Made by a program: the position numbers and the translations under genes. The notes under the pieces were generated by a model that was not told the DNA's origin, searched no databases, and saw nothing but the letters and a program-made list of their open reading frames with translations. A DNA stretch of 59,278 bases, from the NCBI GenBank assembly GCA_031430645.1, contig JANPBY010000112.1:1-59278 (forward strand), in the 5' to 3' direction. This document shows positions 17,446 through 26,355 of this stretch, piece after piece (within the stretch, counting starts at the first letter, position 1; each line of letters begins with the position of its first letter). The stretch is from JANPBY01 sp031430645. Its GTDB lineage: Bacteria; Actinomycetota; Actinomycetes; DATJPE01.

Positions 17446-18654
17446 GTGACCACCGACGAAGCCATCGCCTTCGAGCACGAGCACTGCGCCCACAACTACC
17501 ACCCCCTCCCAGTCGTCATCAGCCACGGTGAAGGCGCGTGGGTGACCGACGTCGAGGGACGCCGTTACCTCGACATGCTCTCGGCGTACTCCGCGATCAA
17601 CTTTGGCCACCGACACCCAGCCTTGGTAGGCGCAGCGGAAGAGCAGCTCGGGCGAATCACCCTGACCAGCCGGGCGTTCCACAACGACCAGCTCGGTCGG
17701 TTTTGCGACGACCTCGCGCGGATGTCACGACACGATGCGGTGCTCCCCATGAACACCGGGGCCGAAGCCGTTGAGACAGCCCTCAAGGTGGCCCGCAAAT
17801 GGGGCTATGAGCGCAAGGGCGTGCCGGGCGGGAAAGCCGAGATCATCGTGTGCGGCGGCAACTTCCACGGCCGTACGATCACGATCGTCTCGTTCTCCGA
17901 CGACCCGTCCGCGCGCGACGGGTTCGGTCCCTACACCCCCGGGTTCGTGATGGTCCCCCACGGCGACATCGATGCCCTGGCGGCCGCGATCACCGAGCAT
18001 ACGGTCGGCTTCCTCGTCGAACCGATCCAGGGCGAGGCGGGCATCATCCTTCCCCCGACCGGGTTCCTGGCGGCGGCACGCGCGTTGTGTGCCGAGAACA
18101 ACGTGTTGTTCATCGCCGATGAGATCCAGTCCGGCCTAGGGCGCGCGGGAGCGACCTTCGCCTGCGACCTGGTCGACGTGCAGCCCGACATCCGGATCCT
18201 CGGCAAGGCCCTTGGCGGCGGCATCATCCCGGTCTCGGCGATCACAGCCGACTGGGAGGTGCTTGACGTCATCCAGCCGGGCAACCACGGCAGCACCTTC
18301 GGCGGCAATCCCTTGGGCGCTGCTATCGGCACCGCGGTGATCGAACTCCTGTCGACCGGGGCCCTGCAGGAGCGATCGAAGCGGCTGGGCGAACACGTCC
18401 TCGAGACGCTGCGCGGCGCCGAGCTGCCTGGGGTGAAGGAGGTTCGCGGCAGCGGTCTGTGGTGGGCTATCGAGCTCGATGGGACGACCCGCACGGGCCG
18501 CGAGATCAGCCTCGCCCTGCTCGCCCGCGGGATTCTGGCCAAGGACACCCACACCTGGACGATTCGCTTCGCTCCCCCGCTGGTCATCGAGGAGGCGGAC
18601 CTCGACCACGCCCTCGCCACGATCATCGAGGTGGTCAGCGCCCCGGCCCACTGA
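17446..18654 (+). CDS. rocD: Ornithine--oxo-acid transaminase
   Basis: A 402-residue class III PLP aminotransferase. Its motifs are those of ornithine aminotransferase (ornithine + 2-oxo acid to glutamate-5-semialdehyde): HNYHPLPVVISHGEGAWV at the start, MNTGAEAVETALKVARKW for PLP phosphate contact, GNFHGRTI, ADEIQSGLGR with the PLP-ring aspartate, and ILGKALGGG with the Schiff-base lysine near residue 252. The length is typical. The GTG start has CAGGAGG 5 nt upstream. It diverges from egtB. No arginase or other arginine-catabolic gene is adjacent, so it probably acts alone in proline/glutamate metabolism. Confidence 0.92.
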   Translation: MTTDEAIAFEHEHCAHNYHPLPVVISHGEGAWVTDVEGRRYLDMLSAYSAINFGHRHPALVGAAEEQLGRITLTSRAFHNDQLGRFCDDLARMSRHDAVLPMNTGAEAVETALKVARKWGYERKGVPGGKAEIIVCGGNFHGRTITIVSFSDDPSARDGFGPYTPGFVMVPHGDIDALAAAITEHTVGFLVEPIQGEAGIILPPTGFLAAARALCAENNVLFIADEIQSGLGRAGATFACDLVDVQPDIRILGKALGGGIIPVSAITADWEVLDVIQPGNHGSTFGGNPLGAAIGTAVIELLSTGALQERSKRLGEHVLETLRGAELPGVKEVRGSGLWWAIELDGTTRTGREISLALLARGILAKDTHTWTIRFAPPLVIEEADLDHALATIIEVVSAPAH

Positions 18655-18666
18655 AAGCGCCTGACC

Positions 18667-18975
18667 TCAGGCCGCGGCCGTCGACTTCTCGCGACTTGCC
18701 AGGAGTTCGAGAGCGTCGACCCCAGCAGTCTCAAGATGCTCTTCGGTCATCCGTCCCGCGAGTGCCTGCGCCTGAACGCGATACGCGGGCGTCGCCAGTA
18801 CGTGCTCGGCCGCGCTGCGGGTGACCGTTGTGCCTTCCGGGCCCCGGCGATTCCCGCGGTGGCCCGTCGTTGGCATCCGGCAGCCGGGGGCCGACGTACT
18901 CGACGTTGTCGGGCTGGCGAGTGGGTCGCACAGGAGAGGCAGCCCGATATCGGAGCGGATCGCTTCTCCTCCCAT
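18667..18975 (-). pseudogene. Probable relic of a GT-B glycosyltransferase
   Basis: No intact gene fits this interval. On the minus strand one frame ends with VTRSAAEHVLATPAYRVQAQ and ALAGRMTEEHLETAGVDALE, which looks like the last helices of macrolide-type (MGT/UGT-like) glycosyltransferases. A second frame of the same strand, between about 18840 and 18925, reads RQPDNVEYVGPRLPDA, the sort of segment found at the linker between the two lobes of such enzymes. The nucleotide-sugar-binding lobe that should lie between is missing, so a large internal deletion plus frameshifts would explain the remains. The assignment rests on short matches and is tentative. Confidence 0.4.
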
Positions 18976-19038
18976 CCAGGCGCAACCTTCTCTCTCACCC
19001 GTCCCGAAATCGTTACGACGTCCGCGGACGCCGAAACA

Positions 19039-21768
19039 TCACCAGGTGACGAGCTTCCAGACCTCCGGGCGAAGCCTGGCGTCGTCGACCTGGGCGAACG
19101 CCGCGGCCGCCGACTTGAGGTGTGCCATGGCCTCCTGCTCTCGTCCAGCTTCGTGGAGGAGGTCAGCGACGTGGTCGTGCAGCGCGGCAACTCGGTGCAG
19201 GTCACCGTGCTGGGTTCCCAGGGCCAAGGCTTCCTGGGCAGCAGCCAAGGCCTCGTCGATGCGATCTTCGGAGGCGTACAAACGGGCGAGATTGTTGAGC
19301 AGGGCAACCGCGGCTCCCACATCAGCCAGGCCCGCAGCATGGGTTCGGCCGACCTCGAAGTGCTGCGCGGCGCTGAGATGGTCCCCCTCTCCCGCCGCGA
19401 CGACACCAAGCACGTTGTGGGCCTGCGCGAGCGCCGAATCGTCGCCACTTCCCTCGGCAAGCTCCAGCGACTGCCGAGCGATGAGACCCGCCTCGAGTTG
19501 CCCTTGGCGATGCAAGACAAGAGCCAAGTCTGCTCCGACTTGGGCCCGCATCTGTGACGAGCCCTCCAGATGCAGCAGCTCCGCCGCACTCTCCAGATGC
19601 GCCTGGGCCACGGGCCAGTCCCCCATCCGGTCGTGAACCTCGGCCAACTTGTGCTCCACCACCGCAAGGTCGATGGTGTCGCTCGGGTCGATGGCCGCCG
19701 CCGCCTGCTCATAGGCCACGGTCGCCTCGCGATAGCGACCCAGCCGCAGAAGGACGTCGCCGGTCGCCCGATGCACCCGGGCGGGGTCGAAGCCGAGGCC
19801 GAGGGCAGAGCGCAGGTGGTCCAAGGCCTCCCGGTGGGCGTACAGCGCCATGGAATCCATGGCCGCAGTCCAGGACCACGGCCCCGACTCGGCGTCTCGC
19901 CCCGCAGCGGCAAGGTGGGCCGCCACCAGAGCCGCCGGCGTGCTCCGCCGGTCAGCAGCGTGGCGGCGAGTGAGCACATCGGCAGCTCGACCGTGGAGTA
20001 GTCGCCGCCGGGCCAGGCTCGTGCGTTCGAGCACCAGGTCGCGCAGGCTGTCGTATGGCACGTCGTAGCCACCGCGGCTGAAGTCTTCGACCAGGAGGCC
20101 ACGAGAGACGGCGTCCTCGACGGCCTCGACAACTTCGGCTTCCTCGCGCCCACTCGTCTGCCGCAGCAGCTCCGGGTCGGCCACTGACCCGAGGACCGCC
20201 GCCGTCCCCAGAAGCTGGCGCGTCGCAGCGGGCGCATCGTCAAGCCGCGCCGAGACGAGGTCCCGCAGCTGGGCCGAGGGCGACGCGCCGCCCTGGGCAC
20301 TGGCGAGGGCGTACTCGACGACGAGCCGCGGGATACCCCCGGTGCGCTGGTAGGCCTGGTGGTCATCGAGGCCCGCAGGACCGAGCTGGGCGAGAAGTGA
20401 CCCCACCTCCGCCGGCCCGAGCGGGCGCACGACGACCGTCTCCGGCAGGTCCGGTCCGGCCACTGGCGCCCTCGCATCGCTTCGCCAGGTCGCGACAACC
20501 AGAACCCCTGCCGGTGGTCGTCGCACGAGGTAGGCCACGAGGTCGGCCGAGGTCGGGTCGAGGGAGTGGGCATCGTCGATGACGAGGAGCCCGGGCACGG
20601 CGCCGACCAGGGCTGCCGAAGCCGCCGCGGCAACAGCCTCGTAGAGCCGGATCAACGCGCCGGGGGTCTCCACGGGTTCACCGACGATGGCGAGCGGTGC
20701 CGCTACTGCCGGGTCGACGGCGATGAGCGAGCGGACAAGATCGGTGACCCCAGCGAAGGCAAGACTGGACTCGCCGACATGACCCCGGATTGACACCACT
20801 GCCCCGCCCGCCACCCGAACCGCCCGAGCCAGCTCGGCGGCCAGCGCTGTACGGCCGTGCCCTGGCCCGCCAACGACAGCAACGGTCCGACCACCTGGGT
20901 CGGCTTTGCGCCACAGGGTCATCAGCCGGTCGAGTTGGTGTTCCCGGCCGACGAGTTGCACTGAGCCGGAGGCCTCTGCCGAACTGGTAGCCACCACTTC
21001 TGGACCGGCCGCGGCTTCAGGTCCCACCGGCGCAGGGGTGGTCGCTGGCGGATCAAGCCGGTTCGCGCGGATCGCGTCATACAGCGCTTCCGTGTCGGGG
21101 AGAGGCGCCACACCGAGCTCGCGGTCGAGGACACCGACGCACGCCCGGAACTGCCGCAGGGCGGCCGGCCGTTCTCCGGTCCAGGTGAGCAGCCTCATGA
21201 CCTCGCGGTGAGCAGCCTCGCTGAGCGGGTCGTGCGCAACCCATCGCCGAGCGGTGACCAGGGCATCGGTCAGGTGGCCGGCCGCGGTGTCCAGGCCGGT
21301 GAGCTTGGACAAGGCCCCGGTCAGCCGGTTGGTGAGCAGGTCTGCCGTGGCTTCCTGCCAGGCGTCAAACTCGGGGCTGTCCCTGAGGGAGAAACCCTGA
21401 AGGAAAGGGTCACGCGCAAGCGCCACGGCGGCGATGAGGTCGGCAGCCTCAGTGCTGTCGGCCAGCCGTTCGAACTCCGCGACGTCGGTCCAAACCGGCG
21501 TCTGATGGAGGGCGACCGCGCCACGGTCGAGGAGCAGCGCCGGCCCCACAGCGCCCGCCACCGACAGCGTCCGTCGCAAAGCGGCCCGGGCCCGCGACTG
21601 GTCGGACTCCGGCCACAGGAGGGCGGCCAGGGTCTCTCGACGGTGCGGGCGACCGGTCACGGCGAGATAGGCCAGGAGGGCCACGGCCTTGCGGGTGTCA
21701 AAGGTCAGCGGGACCCCGTCCAGCGCCACCTCGGGCGCACCGAAGAGCCGAAGACGCAGTTCTGACAC
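19039..21768 (-). CDS. SARP/BTAD-type transcriptional regulator with AAA ATPase and TPR domains
   Basis: A 909-residue regulator. The N-terminus (MSELRLRLFGAPEVALDGVP) and following ~90 residues form an OmpR-like winged-helix DNA-binding domain, followed by a bacterial transcriptional activator (BTAD) helical domain to about residue 245 (RQFRACVGVLDRELGVAPLPD). Then comes an STAND-type ATPase with Walker A VVGGPGHGRTALA near residue 300 and Walker B LLVIDDAHSLD, and from about 590 a run of TPR-like helices to the end. Such proteins switch on target operons when ATP and a ligand are sensed. The GTG start has no ribosome site but TACGGT 6 nt upstream, suggesting a leaderless mRNA. It diverges from the SpoIIE/STAS operon, which is a plausible target. 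Confidence 0.88.
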   Translation of the reverse strand: MSELRLRLFGAPEVALDGVPLTFDTRKAVALLAYLAVTGRPHRRETLAALLWPESDQSRARAALRRTLSVAGAVGPALLLDRGAVALHQTPVWTDVAEFERLADSTEAADLIAAVALARDPFLQGFSLRDSPEFDAWQEATADLLTNRLTGALSKLTGLDTAAGHLTDALVTARRWVAHDPLSEAAHREVMRLLTWTGERPAALRQFRACVGVLDRELGVAPLPDTEALYDAIRANRLDPPATTPAPVGPEAAAGPEVVATSSAEASGSVQLVGREHQLDRLMTLWRKADPGGRTVAVVGGPGHGRTALAAELARAVRVAGGAVVSIRGHVGESSLAFAGVTDLVRSLIAVDPAVAAPLAIVGEPVETPGALIRLYEAVAAAASAALVGAVPGLLVIDDAHSLDPTSADLVAYLVRRPPAGVLVVATWRSDARAPVAGPDLPETVVVRPLGPAEVGSLLAQLGPAGLDDHQAYQRTGGIPRLVVEYALASAQGGASPSAQLRDLVSARLDDAPAATRQLLGTAAVLGSVADPELLRQTSGREEAEVVEAVEDAVSRGLLVEDFSRGGYDVPYDSLRDLVLERTSLARRRLLHGRAADVLTRRHAADRRSTPAALVAAHLAAAGRDAESGPWSWTAAMDSMALYAHREALDHLRSALGLGFDPARVHRATGDVLLRLGRYREATVAYEQAAAAIDPSDTIDLAVVEHKLAEVHDRMGDWPVAQAHLESAAELLHLEGSSQMRAQVGADLALVLHRQGQLEAGLIARQSLELAEGSGDDSALAQAHNVLGVVAAGEGDHLSAAQHFEVGRTHAAGLADVGAAVALLNNLARLYASEDRIDEALAAAQEALALGTQHGDLHRVAALHDHVADLLHEAGREQEAMAHLKSAAAAFAQVDDARLRPEVWKLVTW

Positions 21769-21774
21769 GGCGGC

Positions 21775-21780
21775 ACCGTA
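21775..21780 (-). promoter_or_regulatory. -10 element (TACGGT) of the SARP-like gene
   Basis: On the minus strand TACGGT lies 6 nt before the GTG start, with no Shine-Dalgarno sequence, matching the leaderless pattern seen elsewhere in the window. Confidence 0.5.
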
Positions 21781-21858
21781 ACGCCCCCAGCGGGTCTAGC
21801 GTCCCTACTCATCAGGAATGCCGCTCAGCCGTAACGCTTTCGGAACGGGGAGACGTCC

Positions 21859-23538
21859 ATGATCAAGCCGATACCAGCCCCGGCACCGCCGGGTCCGCTC
21901 CACCCAGGAGGCGACATGGTCCACCCGATCGAGGATGAGGTAGCTGACCCGTCGCGTCGAGTGTTCGGACGACGCAAAGCGCCCGTGCCCGTGTCCGTGG
22001 CCGTCGACCTACCGGCTGAGGTAGTCGAGAACAGCACCGAACTGACGTTGGACGTGGGGCCCAACGACCCGGTTCTCGCGTTCCTGCAAGGGGCCACCGG
22101 GCCGGTCGACGTCGCTACCTTGCCCCACGCCTCGCCGGCGGCGCAGTCGATGCGTGAGTCGGGCGTCGAACTCGTTGTCCCTCTCGTGGCTTCCGGCGAG
22201 CTCGTCGGTCTGCTGGCGCTTGGCCCGCGGTTGTCCGAGCGCGGCTACTCCCGCGACGACCGACAACTGCTCGACACCCTCGCCCGCTACGCCGCTCCTG
22301 CCTTGCGTCTGGGGCAGATGGTGCGCCAACAAGAGGTCGAAGCACGTGACCGGGAGCGCTACGAGCAGGAGCTCAAGATCGCCCAGCTCATCCAGCAGCA
22401 GTTCCTCCCGAGCTCGCTGCCCGAGCTCGCGGGTTGGCACCTCTCGGCGTTCTACCGACCGGCGCGAACCGTCGGCGGCGACTTCTACGACGTCATGGAA
22501 CTCGAAGACGGCCGCGTCATGGTGGTCACGGGCGACGTCACGGACAAGGGCGTCCCAGCGGCCTTGGTGATGGCCAGCACACATGCTTTGCTGCGCGAGG
22601 CGGGCCCGCGGCTCGTCTCGCCCTCGGCCGTGCTCGCGCGTGTGAACGAGTTGCTGTGCGACGACATCCCCGCCCACATGTTTGTCACCTGCCTGGTGAT
22701 GGTCGTCGACCTGACCACGGGGCAGGTCGACTTCGCCAACGCAGGCCACAACCTGCCTTTCCTGAGCGGCCCCGATGGCGTCCGCGAACTTCGCGCGACC
22801 GGCATGCCGTTGGGCCTCATGCCGGACAGCCCGTACGACGAGATGCGCGACATCATCCAGCCCGGCGAGGTCCTGCTGCTCTACAGCGACGGGATCACCG
22901 AACAACACGATGACTCCGGCGAGATGTTCGGGTTCGGCCGTACCGAGAAACTGGTTTCCGGGGCCACGAACGGCGCCGATCTGGTCGACGCGTGCGTCAC
23001 CGAACTCGAGCGCTTCTCCGGAAGTCAGGAGCAGGAGGACGACGTCACTCTGGTGACGCTCGAGCGCCGCGGCCACGCCATCGAGGTGATTCTCGCGACG
23101 TTCTCCGTGCCGAGCGTGGCTGGCAACGAGCGCCAAGTGCTCGCCCAGGTCGCCGAGGCCGTCGCTGATTGCGGCCTCACCCAGGATGCGCTCGACCGTC
23201 TCAAGACTGCGTCAGCCGAGACCGCGATGAATGCGATCGAGCACGGCAACCTCGAGCAGGCAGAGGCGCCCGTCGACGTCGTCGTCTCTCGCAGCAAGGA
23301 ACAGGTCAACGTTGAGATCACCGACCGTGGGGGCGGTCGGCATGAGCCGGCCGATATCCCCGATCTCGACCTCAAGCTTGCGGGGCTGCAGACCCCCCGT
23401 GGATGGGGACTGTTCCTCATCCAGAACATGGTCGACGCGCTCGAGGAGCGCACCGAGGGGGAGTTGCACACCGTGCGGCTCAGCGTGCTGCTGGCACCGC
23501 CGGCGGACCCCCGATCCGCGGATGGAGGCCCCGCATGA
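21859..23538 (+). CDS. SpoIIE-type PP2C phosphatase with GAF-like and HATPase domains
   Basis: A 559-residue cytoplasmic signalling protein. About residues 60-155 resemble a GAF sensor domain (VELVVPLVASGELVGLLALG). A coiled linker (QEVEARDRERYEQELKIAQ) leads to a PP2C/SpoIIE phosphatase domain at about 180-400 with the metal-binding motifs VGGDFYDVMEL, GDVTDKGVPAA, LYSDGITEQ and QEDDVTLV. The last ~130 residues are an RsbW-like ATPase with the N box ETAMNAIEHGN, DRGGG and RGWGLFLIQNMVD. It thus combines a phosphatase that activates STAS antagonists with the kinase type that inactivates them. The ATG has GGGGAGA about 6 nt upstream. Its stop overlaps the first STAS gene, its likely substrate. 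Confidence 0.92.
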   Translation: MIKPIPAPAPPGPLHPGGDMVHPIEDEVADPSRRVFGRRKAPVPVSVAVDLPAEVVENSTELTLDVGPNDPVLAFLQGATGPVDVATLPHASPAAQSMRESGVELVVPLVASGELVGLLALGPRLSERGYSRDDRQLLDTLARYAAPALRLGQMVRQQEVEARDRERYEQELKIAQLIQQQFLPSSLPELAGWHLSAFYRPARTVGGDFYDVMELEDGRVMVVTGDVTDKGVPAALVMASTHALLREAGPRLVSPSAVLARVNELLCDDIPAHMFVTCLVMVVDLTTGQVDFANAGHNLPFLSGPDGVRELRATGMPLGLMPDSPYDEMRDIIQPGEVLLLYSDGITEQHDDSGEMFGFGRTEKLVSGATNGADLVDACVTELERFSGSQEQEDDVTLVTLERRGHAIEVILATFSVPSVAGNERQVLAQVAEAVADCGLTQDALDRLKTASAETAMNAIEHGNLEQAEAPVDVVVSRSKEQVNVEITDRGGGRHEPADIPDLDLKLAGLQTPRGWGLFLIQNMVDALEERTEGELHTVRLSVLLAPPADPRSADGGPA

Positions 23539-23897
23539 ACCCCGACAGCTCCACGACCTACGCCGTTGACTTCTCGTCCGAACCACCGACGGCCGTACTC
23601 AGGCTCACCGGCCAGATCGACCGAGATGCCGCGTCAGCACTGTCCGCGGCCTACGACACCGCATCCAGCACCGATCCGCAGGTCGTCGTCCTCGACTTCA
23701 CCGAGGTCGACTACATCAACTCCACGGGCATCGCCCTCGTGGTGGGCCTGCTCGCGCGTGCTCGGGCTGAGAAGCGGGCGGTTCACGCCGCTGGCCTCAC
23801 CGACCACTACCGCCATGTCTTCGAGATCACGCGACTGTCCGACTTCATCAAGGTCTTCACCGACGTCGACGCGGCGCTCGCCGCCTCGACGAACTGA
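23535..23897 (+). CDS. STAS-domain anti-sigma factor antagonist (first copy)
   Basis: A 120-residue single STAS domain of the RsbV/SpoIIAA type, which binds the anti-sigma kinase and frees a sigma factor when unphosphorylated. It has the beta-strand core VLRLTGQIDRDAAS and the phosphorylation segment VDYINSTGIALVVGLL; Ser63 aligns with the serine that is phosphorylated in RsbV. The ATG overlaps the stop of the phosphatase/ATPase gene by 4 nt, strongly suggesting that the protein is controlled by it. It is a paralogue of the next gene, sharing the TDHYRHVFEITRL segment. Confidence 0.9.
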   Translation: MNPDSSTTYAVDFSSEPPTAVLRLTGQIDRDAASALSAAYDTASSTDPQVVVLDFTEVDYINSTGIALVVGLLARARAEKRAVHAAGLTDHYRHVFEITRLSDFIKVFTDVDAALAASTN

Positions 23898-23923
23898 CCG
23901 CACGCGAAGCGAGGGGAAGCATC

Positions 23924-24274
23924 ATGACCGAACCCGACCTGACCATGACCGTTCACCAGCCGGCCCCAGGCACCGCCGTCATCGAGATCAACGGCGAGGT
24001 GACCGCCGCATGCGAGCCCGCCCTGATGGGCGCCTATGAGGAAGCAAGCACCTCGGAGACCCGTTTCATCATCTTGGACTTCAGCGGGCTCACCTACATG
24101 AACAGCGGCGGGATCGGGATGCTAGTCACCCTCCTCGTCCGCGCGCAGCGGCAGCAGCAGCGGCTGGCCGCAGTCGGCCTGACCGAGCACTATCGCCAGA
24201 TCTTCGAGCTCACTCGACTGGACGAGGCCATTGCCCTGCACCCCGACGCCGCAGCCGCGCTCGCGACCGCCTGA
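23924..24274 (+). CDS. STAS-domain anti-sigma factor antagonist (second copy)
   Basis: A 116-residue STAS protein. Its core (AVIEINGEVTAACEPAL) and the switch segment LTYMNSGGIGMLVTLL keep the phosphorylatable serine (Ser61), but Gly replaces the Thr/Ser after it. The tail TEHYRQIFELTRLDEAI closely parallels that of the first copy, so the two arose by duplication. A good ribosome site (GAGGGGAAG) precedes the ATG, and it lies 26 nt after the first STAS gene. Two antagonists with one phosphatase could allow two anti-sigma targets or graded control; this is an inference. Confidence 0.9.
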   Translation: MTEPDLTMTVHQPAPGTAVIEINGEVTAACEPALMGAYEEASTSETRFIILDFSGLTYMNSGGIGMLVTLLVRAQRQQQRLAAVGLTEHYRQIFELTRLDEAIALHPDAAAALATA

Positions 24275-24288
24275 GAGCGAGATACCCC

Positions 24289-25074
24289 ATGTCTGCACCT
24301 GAATCGACCCCCGTTCCAATCCCACCAAACCCGGAAACCATCCCATCCACCACCCGAAGCGACGCCGGCAACTGGGCAACCAAGGTCGACCGACTCGCGG
24401 CACCAGAGGAGACCTCGAAGGTCGGCTACAACATCACTGGAAAGCGGGTCACTGGCCCTCAGCAGGGCTTCGGCCGGCTCTGGCAACGCACGTACTGGAC
24501 CGACCTAGGGGACACGATCGAAGCGAAGGCCCTGGTCGCGGACTGGAAACTGCACTTCGGCGAGTACTGGCCGAAGGGAGCCACGTTCCATACCGCCCTC
24601 ACGGGGATCGAGCCCGGTGCAGTCGCTCCGATCGAGGTGGGGCTCGCCGCTCACGGCCCGAAGGTCCAGACCGGCATCCTGGTGCTCTACTCCGACGATG
24701 ACGCCTTCACGTTCATGACCCCGGAGGGGCACATGTTCGCCGGCATGATCACCTTCGGTGCGAGCGAGAAGGACGGGAACACCCGCGCGGAGATCACGAT
24801 CCTCATCCGGCCGAACGACCCCATCTGGGAGCTGAGCTGGCCGATCTCCCGTCGCAAGGAGGACACCTTCTGGCTGGGCACGCTCCACAACCTGGCCACT
24901 CGACATGGCGTCCCCGACGCAGTCGCATACGAGAAGACGGTGTGCGTCGACAACAAGCGACTGTGGTCGAACTGGCGCAACATCTGGCACAACGCCGGCA
25001 TCCGATCAGCGCTGCACCTCCTGACGGCCCCGTTCCGCGCCCTGCGTCGCTCCGGCTCTGACCCGAGCGGCTGA
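24289..25074 (+). CDS. Hypothetical protein, possibly DUF1990/SRPBCC-like
   Basis: A 261-residue soluble protein with no signal peptide or clear membrane span. The central part has KRVTGPQQGFGRLWQRTY, a WKLHFGEYWPKG segment and repeated beta-type stretches (HMFAGMITFGAS, AEITILIRPNDPIWEL), then FWLGTLHNLATRHGV. The pattern recalls DUF1990/SRPBCC-like actinobacterial proteins that may bind a hydrophobic ligand, but I do not recognise the family firmly. It starts 14 nt after the second STAS gene with a weak purine-rich site and is probably in the same transcript. No catalytic residues can be assigned. Confidence 0.7.
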   Translation: MSAPESTPVPIPPNPETIPSTTRSDAGNWATKVDRLAAPEETSKVGYNITGKRVTGPQQGFGRLWQRTYWTDLGDTIEAKALVADWKLHFGEYWPKGATFHTALTGIEPGAVAPIEVGLAAHGPKVQTGILVLYSDDDAFTFMTPEGHMFAGMITFGASEKDGNTRAEITILIRPNDPIWELSWPISRRKEDTFWLGTLHNLATRHGVPDAVAYEKTVCVDNKRLWSNWRNIWHNAGIRSALHLLTAPFRALRRSGSDPSG

Positions 25075-25078
25075 CCAG

Positions 25079-25156
25079 CTGACCACTCTGGCCGTTCTCA
25101 TCCGGACCGCGCAGCCGAGCGGCTCGGCTCCCTGGCTCAAGGAAGGCGCGCGATGA
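25079..25156 (+). pseudogene. 3' relic of a fourth tandem sensor-like membrane protein gene
   Basis: Between the hypothetical gene and the first sensor-like gene, one frame reads LTTLAVLIRTAQPSG, then SAPWLKEGAR and a stop. It matches the C-terminus of the adjacent protein (LLAVLRTTVQPSG, then AALWLKEGAR) residue for residue over most of its length. The final 25 nt (25132-25156) are identical to 26331-26355 at the end of that gene, and the stop makes the same ATGA overlap with the following start. The rest of the copy is gone. It is best explained as the remaining 3' end of a deleted or recombined paralogue. Confidence 0.82.
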
Positions 25157-26355
25157 CCGGGACGGCGGCGCAGCGGGTCGCTTGGTGGGTCCTGGTGCTG
25201 ACGACCCTGGTGACTGTCACGATGAGTCTCGCCGTCGGGAGGGGGTGGAAGAAGGAAGACCTGGTCATCATCGCCTTCCTCGGCTACGCGCTCGTCGGTG
25301 CGGTCATCACGCGGCAGCGACCAGAGACTGGAATTGGCTGGGTCTTCCTGCTGATCGGAGTTCTCACGGGGTTCGCCGGCCTCAGCGATGCAGGCGTCCA
25401 AGCATCTATCGACGCCGGTGCTCCGGTGGCCTGGTGGGGCGTGCTTGCCGCGTGGTTCAACGGTTGGTTCTGGTACCCGCTCTTCATGCTCGCGACGACC
25501 TTTACCTTCCTGCTCTTCCCCAACGGCCTCCCCTCTCCACGTTGGAGGCCGGTCTTCTGGACGGCGATCGTCGCCACCGCCGCTGCGACTGTGTTTGGCG
25601 CCCTTTCCCCAACCCTTGTGCTCGACGACCGCCCTCGGTCCGAAACGGTCCTCAGCGTCGCCAACCCGTTGTCACCCGGCTTCTTGGCGGGCACCGGCGG
25701 AAGCGTGGACGAAGGCGCCTGGTTCCAAGTGCCCCTCTGGATCGGGGTGATGTGCGGATTCGCCGCCGTTGCCTCCGCAGTTCGACGAACATGGCGCGCA
25801 CGTGGGATCGAACGCCTCCAGATGCGCCTCTTTGCCTTCGCGATCATGTTGGTACCTCTGCAGATCATCCTTGCTGAGACATTCCCTCAGTTCGGCGACT
25901 CGCTCCTCGGCAACGCGACTTTTGCCCTTGCGCTGACGTGCATCCCCGTCGCGTGCGGGATCGCAGTCCTGCGCTATCACCTCTACGACATCGACCGGAT
26001 CATCGGTCGGACAACTGCGTACGCGATCGTCACCGGCATACTCCTCGGTGTCTATGCGGTCGTCGTTACCTCCGCAACGAGGTTGCTGCCCGGGACATCA
26101 AGCTCCTTCTCGGTAGCCGCAGCGACCCTCGCCGCCGCCGCCCTCTTTCGCCCCCTGCTATCCCGCGTTCAAGCGTTCGTCGACCGCCGGTTCAACCGGT
26201 CTCGGTACGACGCCCAACGGACCATCGAAGACTTCGCCGGGCGCCTGCGCGACGAGGTGACCCCGGAAGCCGTCACGGCGGACCTGCTCGCCGTGCTCCG
26301 AACGACCGTCCAACCCAGCGGCGCGGCCCTCTGGCTCAAGGAAGGCGCGCGATGA
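25153..26355 (+). CDS. Sensor-kinase-like membrane protein without kinase domain (copy 1 of 3)
   Basis: A 400-residue integral membrane protein with about seven or eight spans. The C-terminal soluble part begins after LRYHLYDIDRIIGRTTAY and a final pair of spans (VTGILLGVYAVVVTSA; VAAATLAAAALFRPLL) and contains VDRRFNRSRYDAQRTIEDF, AGRLRDEVTPEAV and LLAVLRTTVQPS. These are hallmarks of the N-terminal input and linker region of a class of actinobacterial histidine kinases, but the protein stops where the dimerisation and ATPase domains should start. The ATG overlaps the relic's stop and has AAGGAAGG upstream. It may sense membrane state and signal through protein contacts, perhaps to the SpoIIE/STAS proteins upstream; that is inference. 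Confidence 0.82.
   Translation: MTGTAAQRVAWWVLVLTTLVTVTMSLAVGRGWKKEDLVIIAFLGYALVGAVITRQRPETGIGWVFLLIGVLTGFAGLSDAGVQASIDAGAPVAWWGVLAAWFNGWFWYPLFMLATTFTFLLFPNGLPSPRWRPVFWTAIVATAAATVFGALSPTLVLDDRPRSETVLSVANPLSPGFLAGTGGSVDEGAWFQVPLWIGVMCGFAAVASAVRRTWRARGIERLQMRLFAFAIMLVPLQIILAETFPQFGDSLLGNATFALALTCIPVACGIAVLRYHLYDIDRIIGRTTAYAIVTGILLGVYAVVVTSATRLLPGTSSSFSVAAATLAAAALFRPLLSRVQAFVDRRFNRSRYDAQRTIEDFAGRLRDEVTPEAVTADLLAVLRTTVQPSGAALWLKEGAR

Noticed and set aside
18747..20633. 628-codon minus-strand frame overlapping the SARP-type regulator
   Set aside because: Same strand but another frame; its sequence is Arg/Pro/Ser-rich without domains, while the overlapping frame shows BTAD, ATPase and TPR features.
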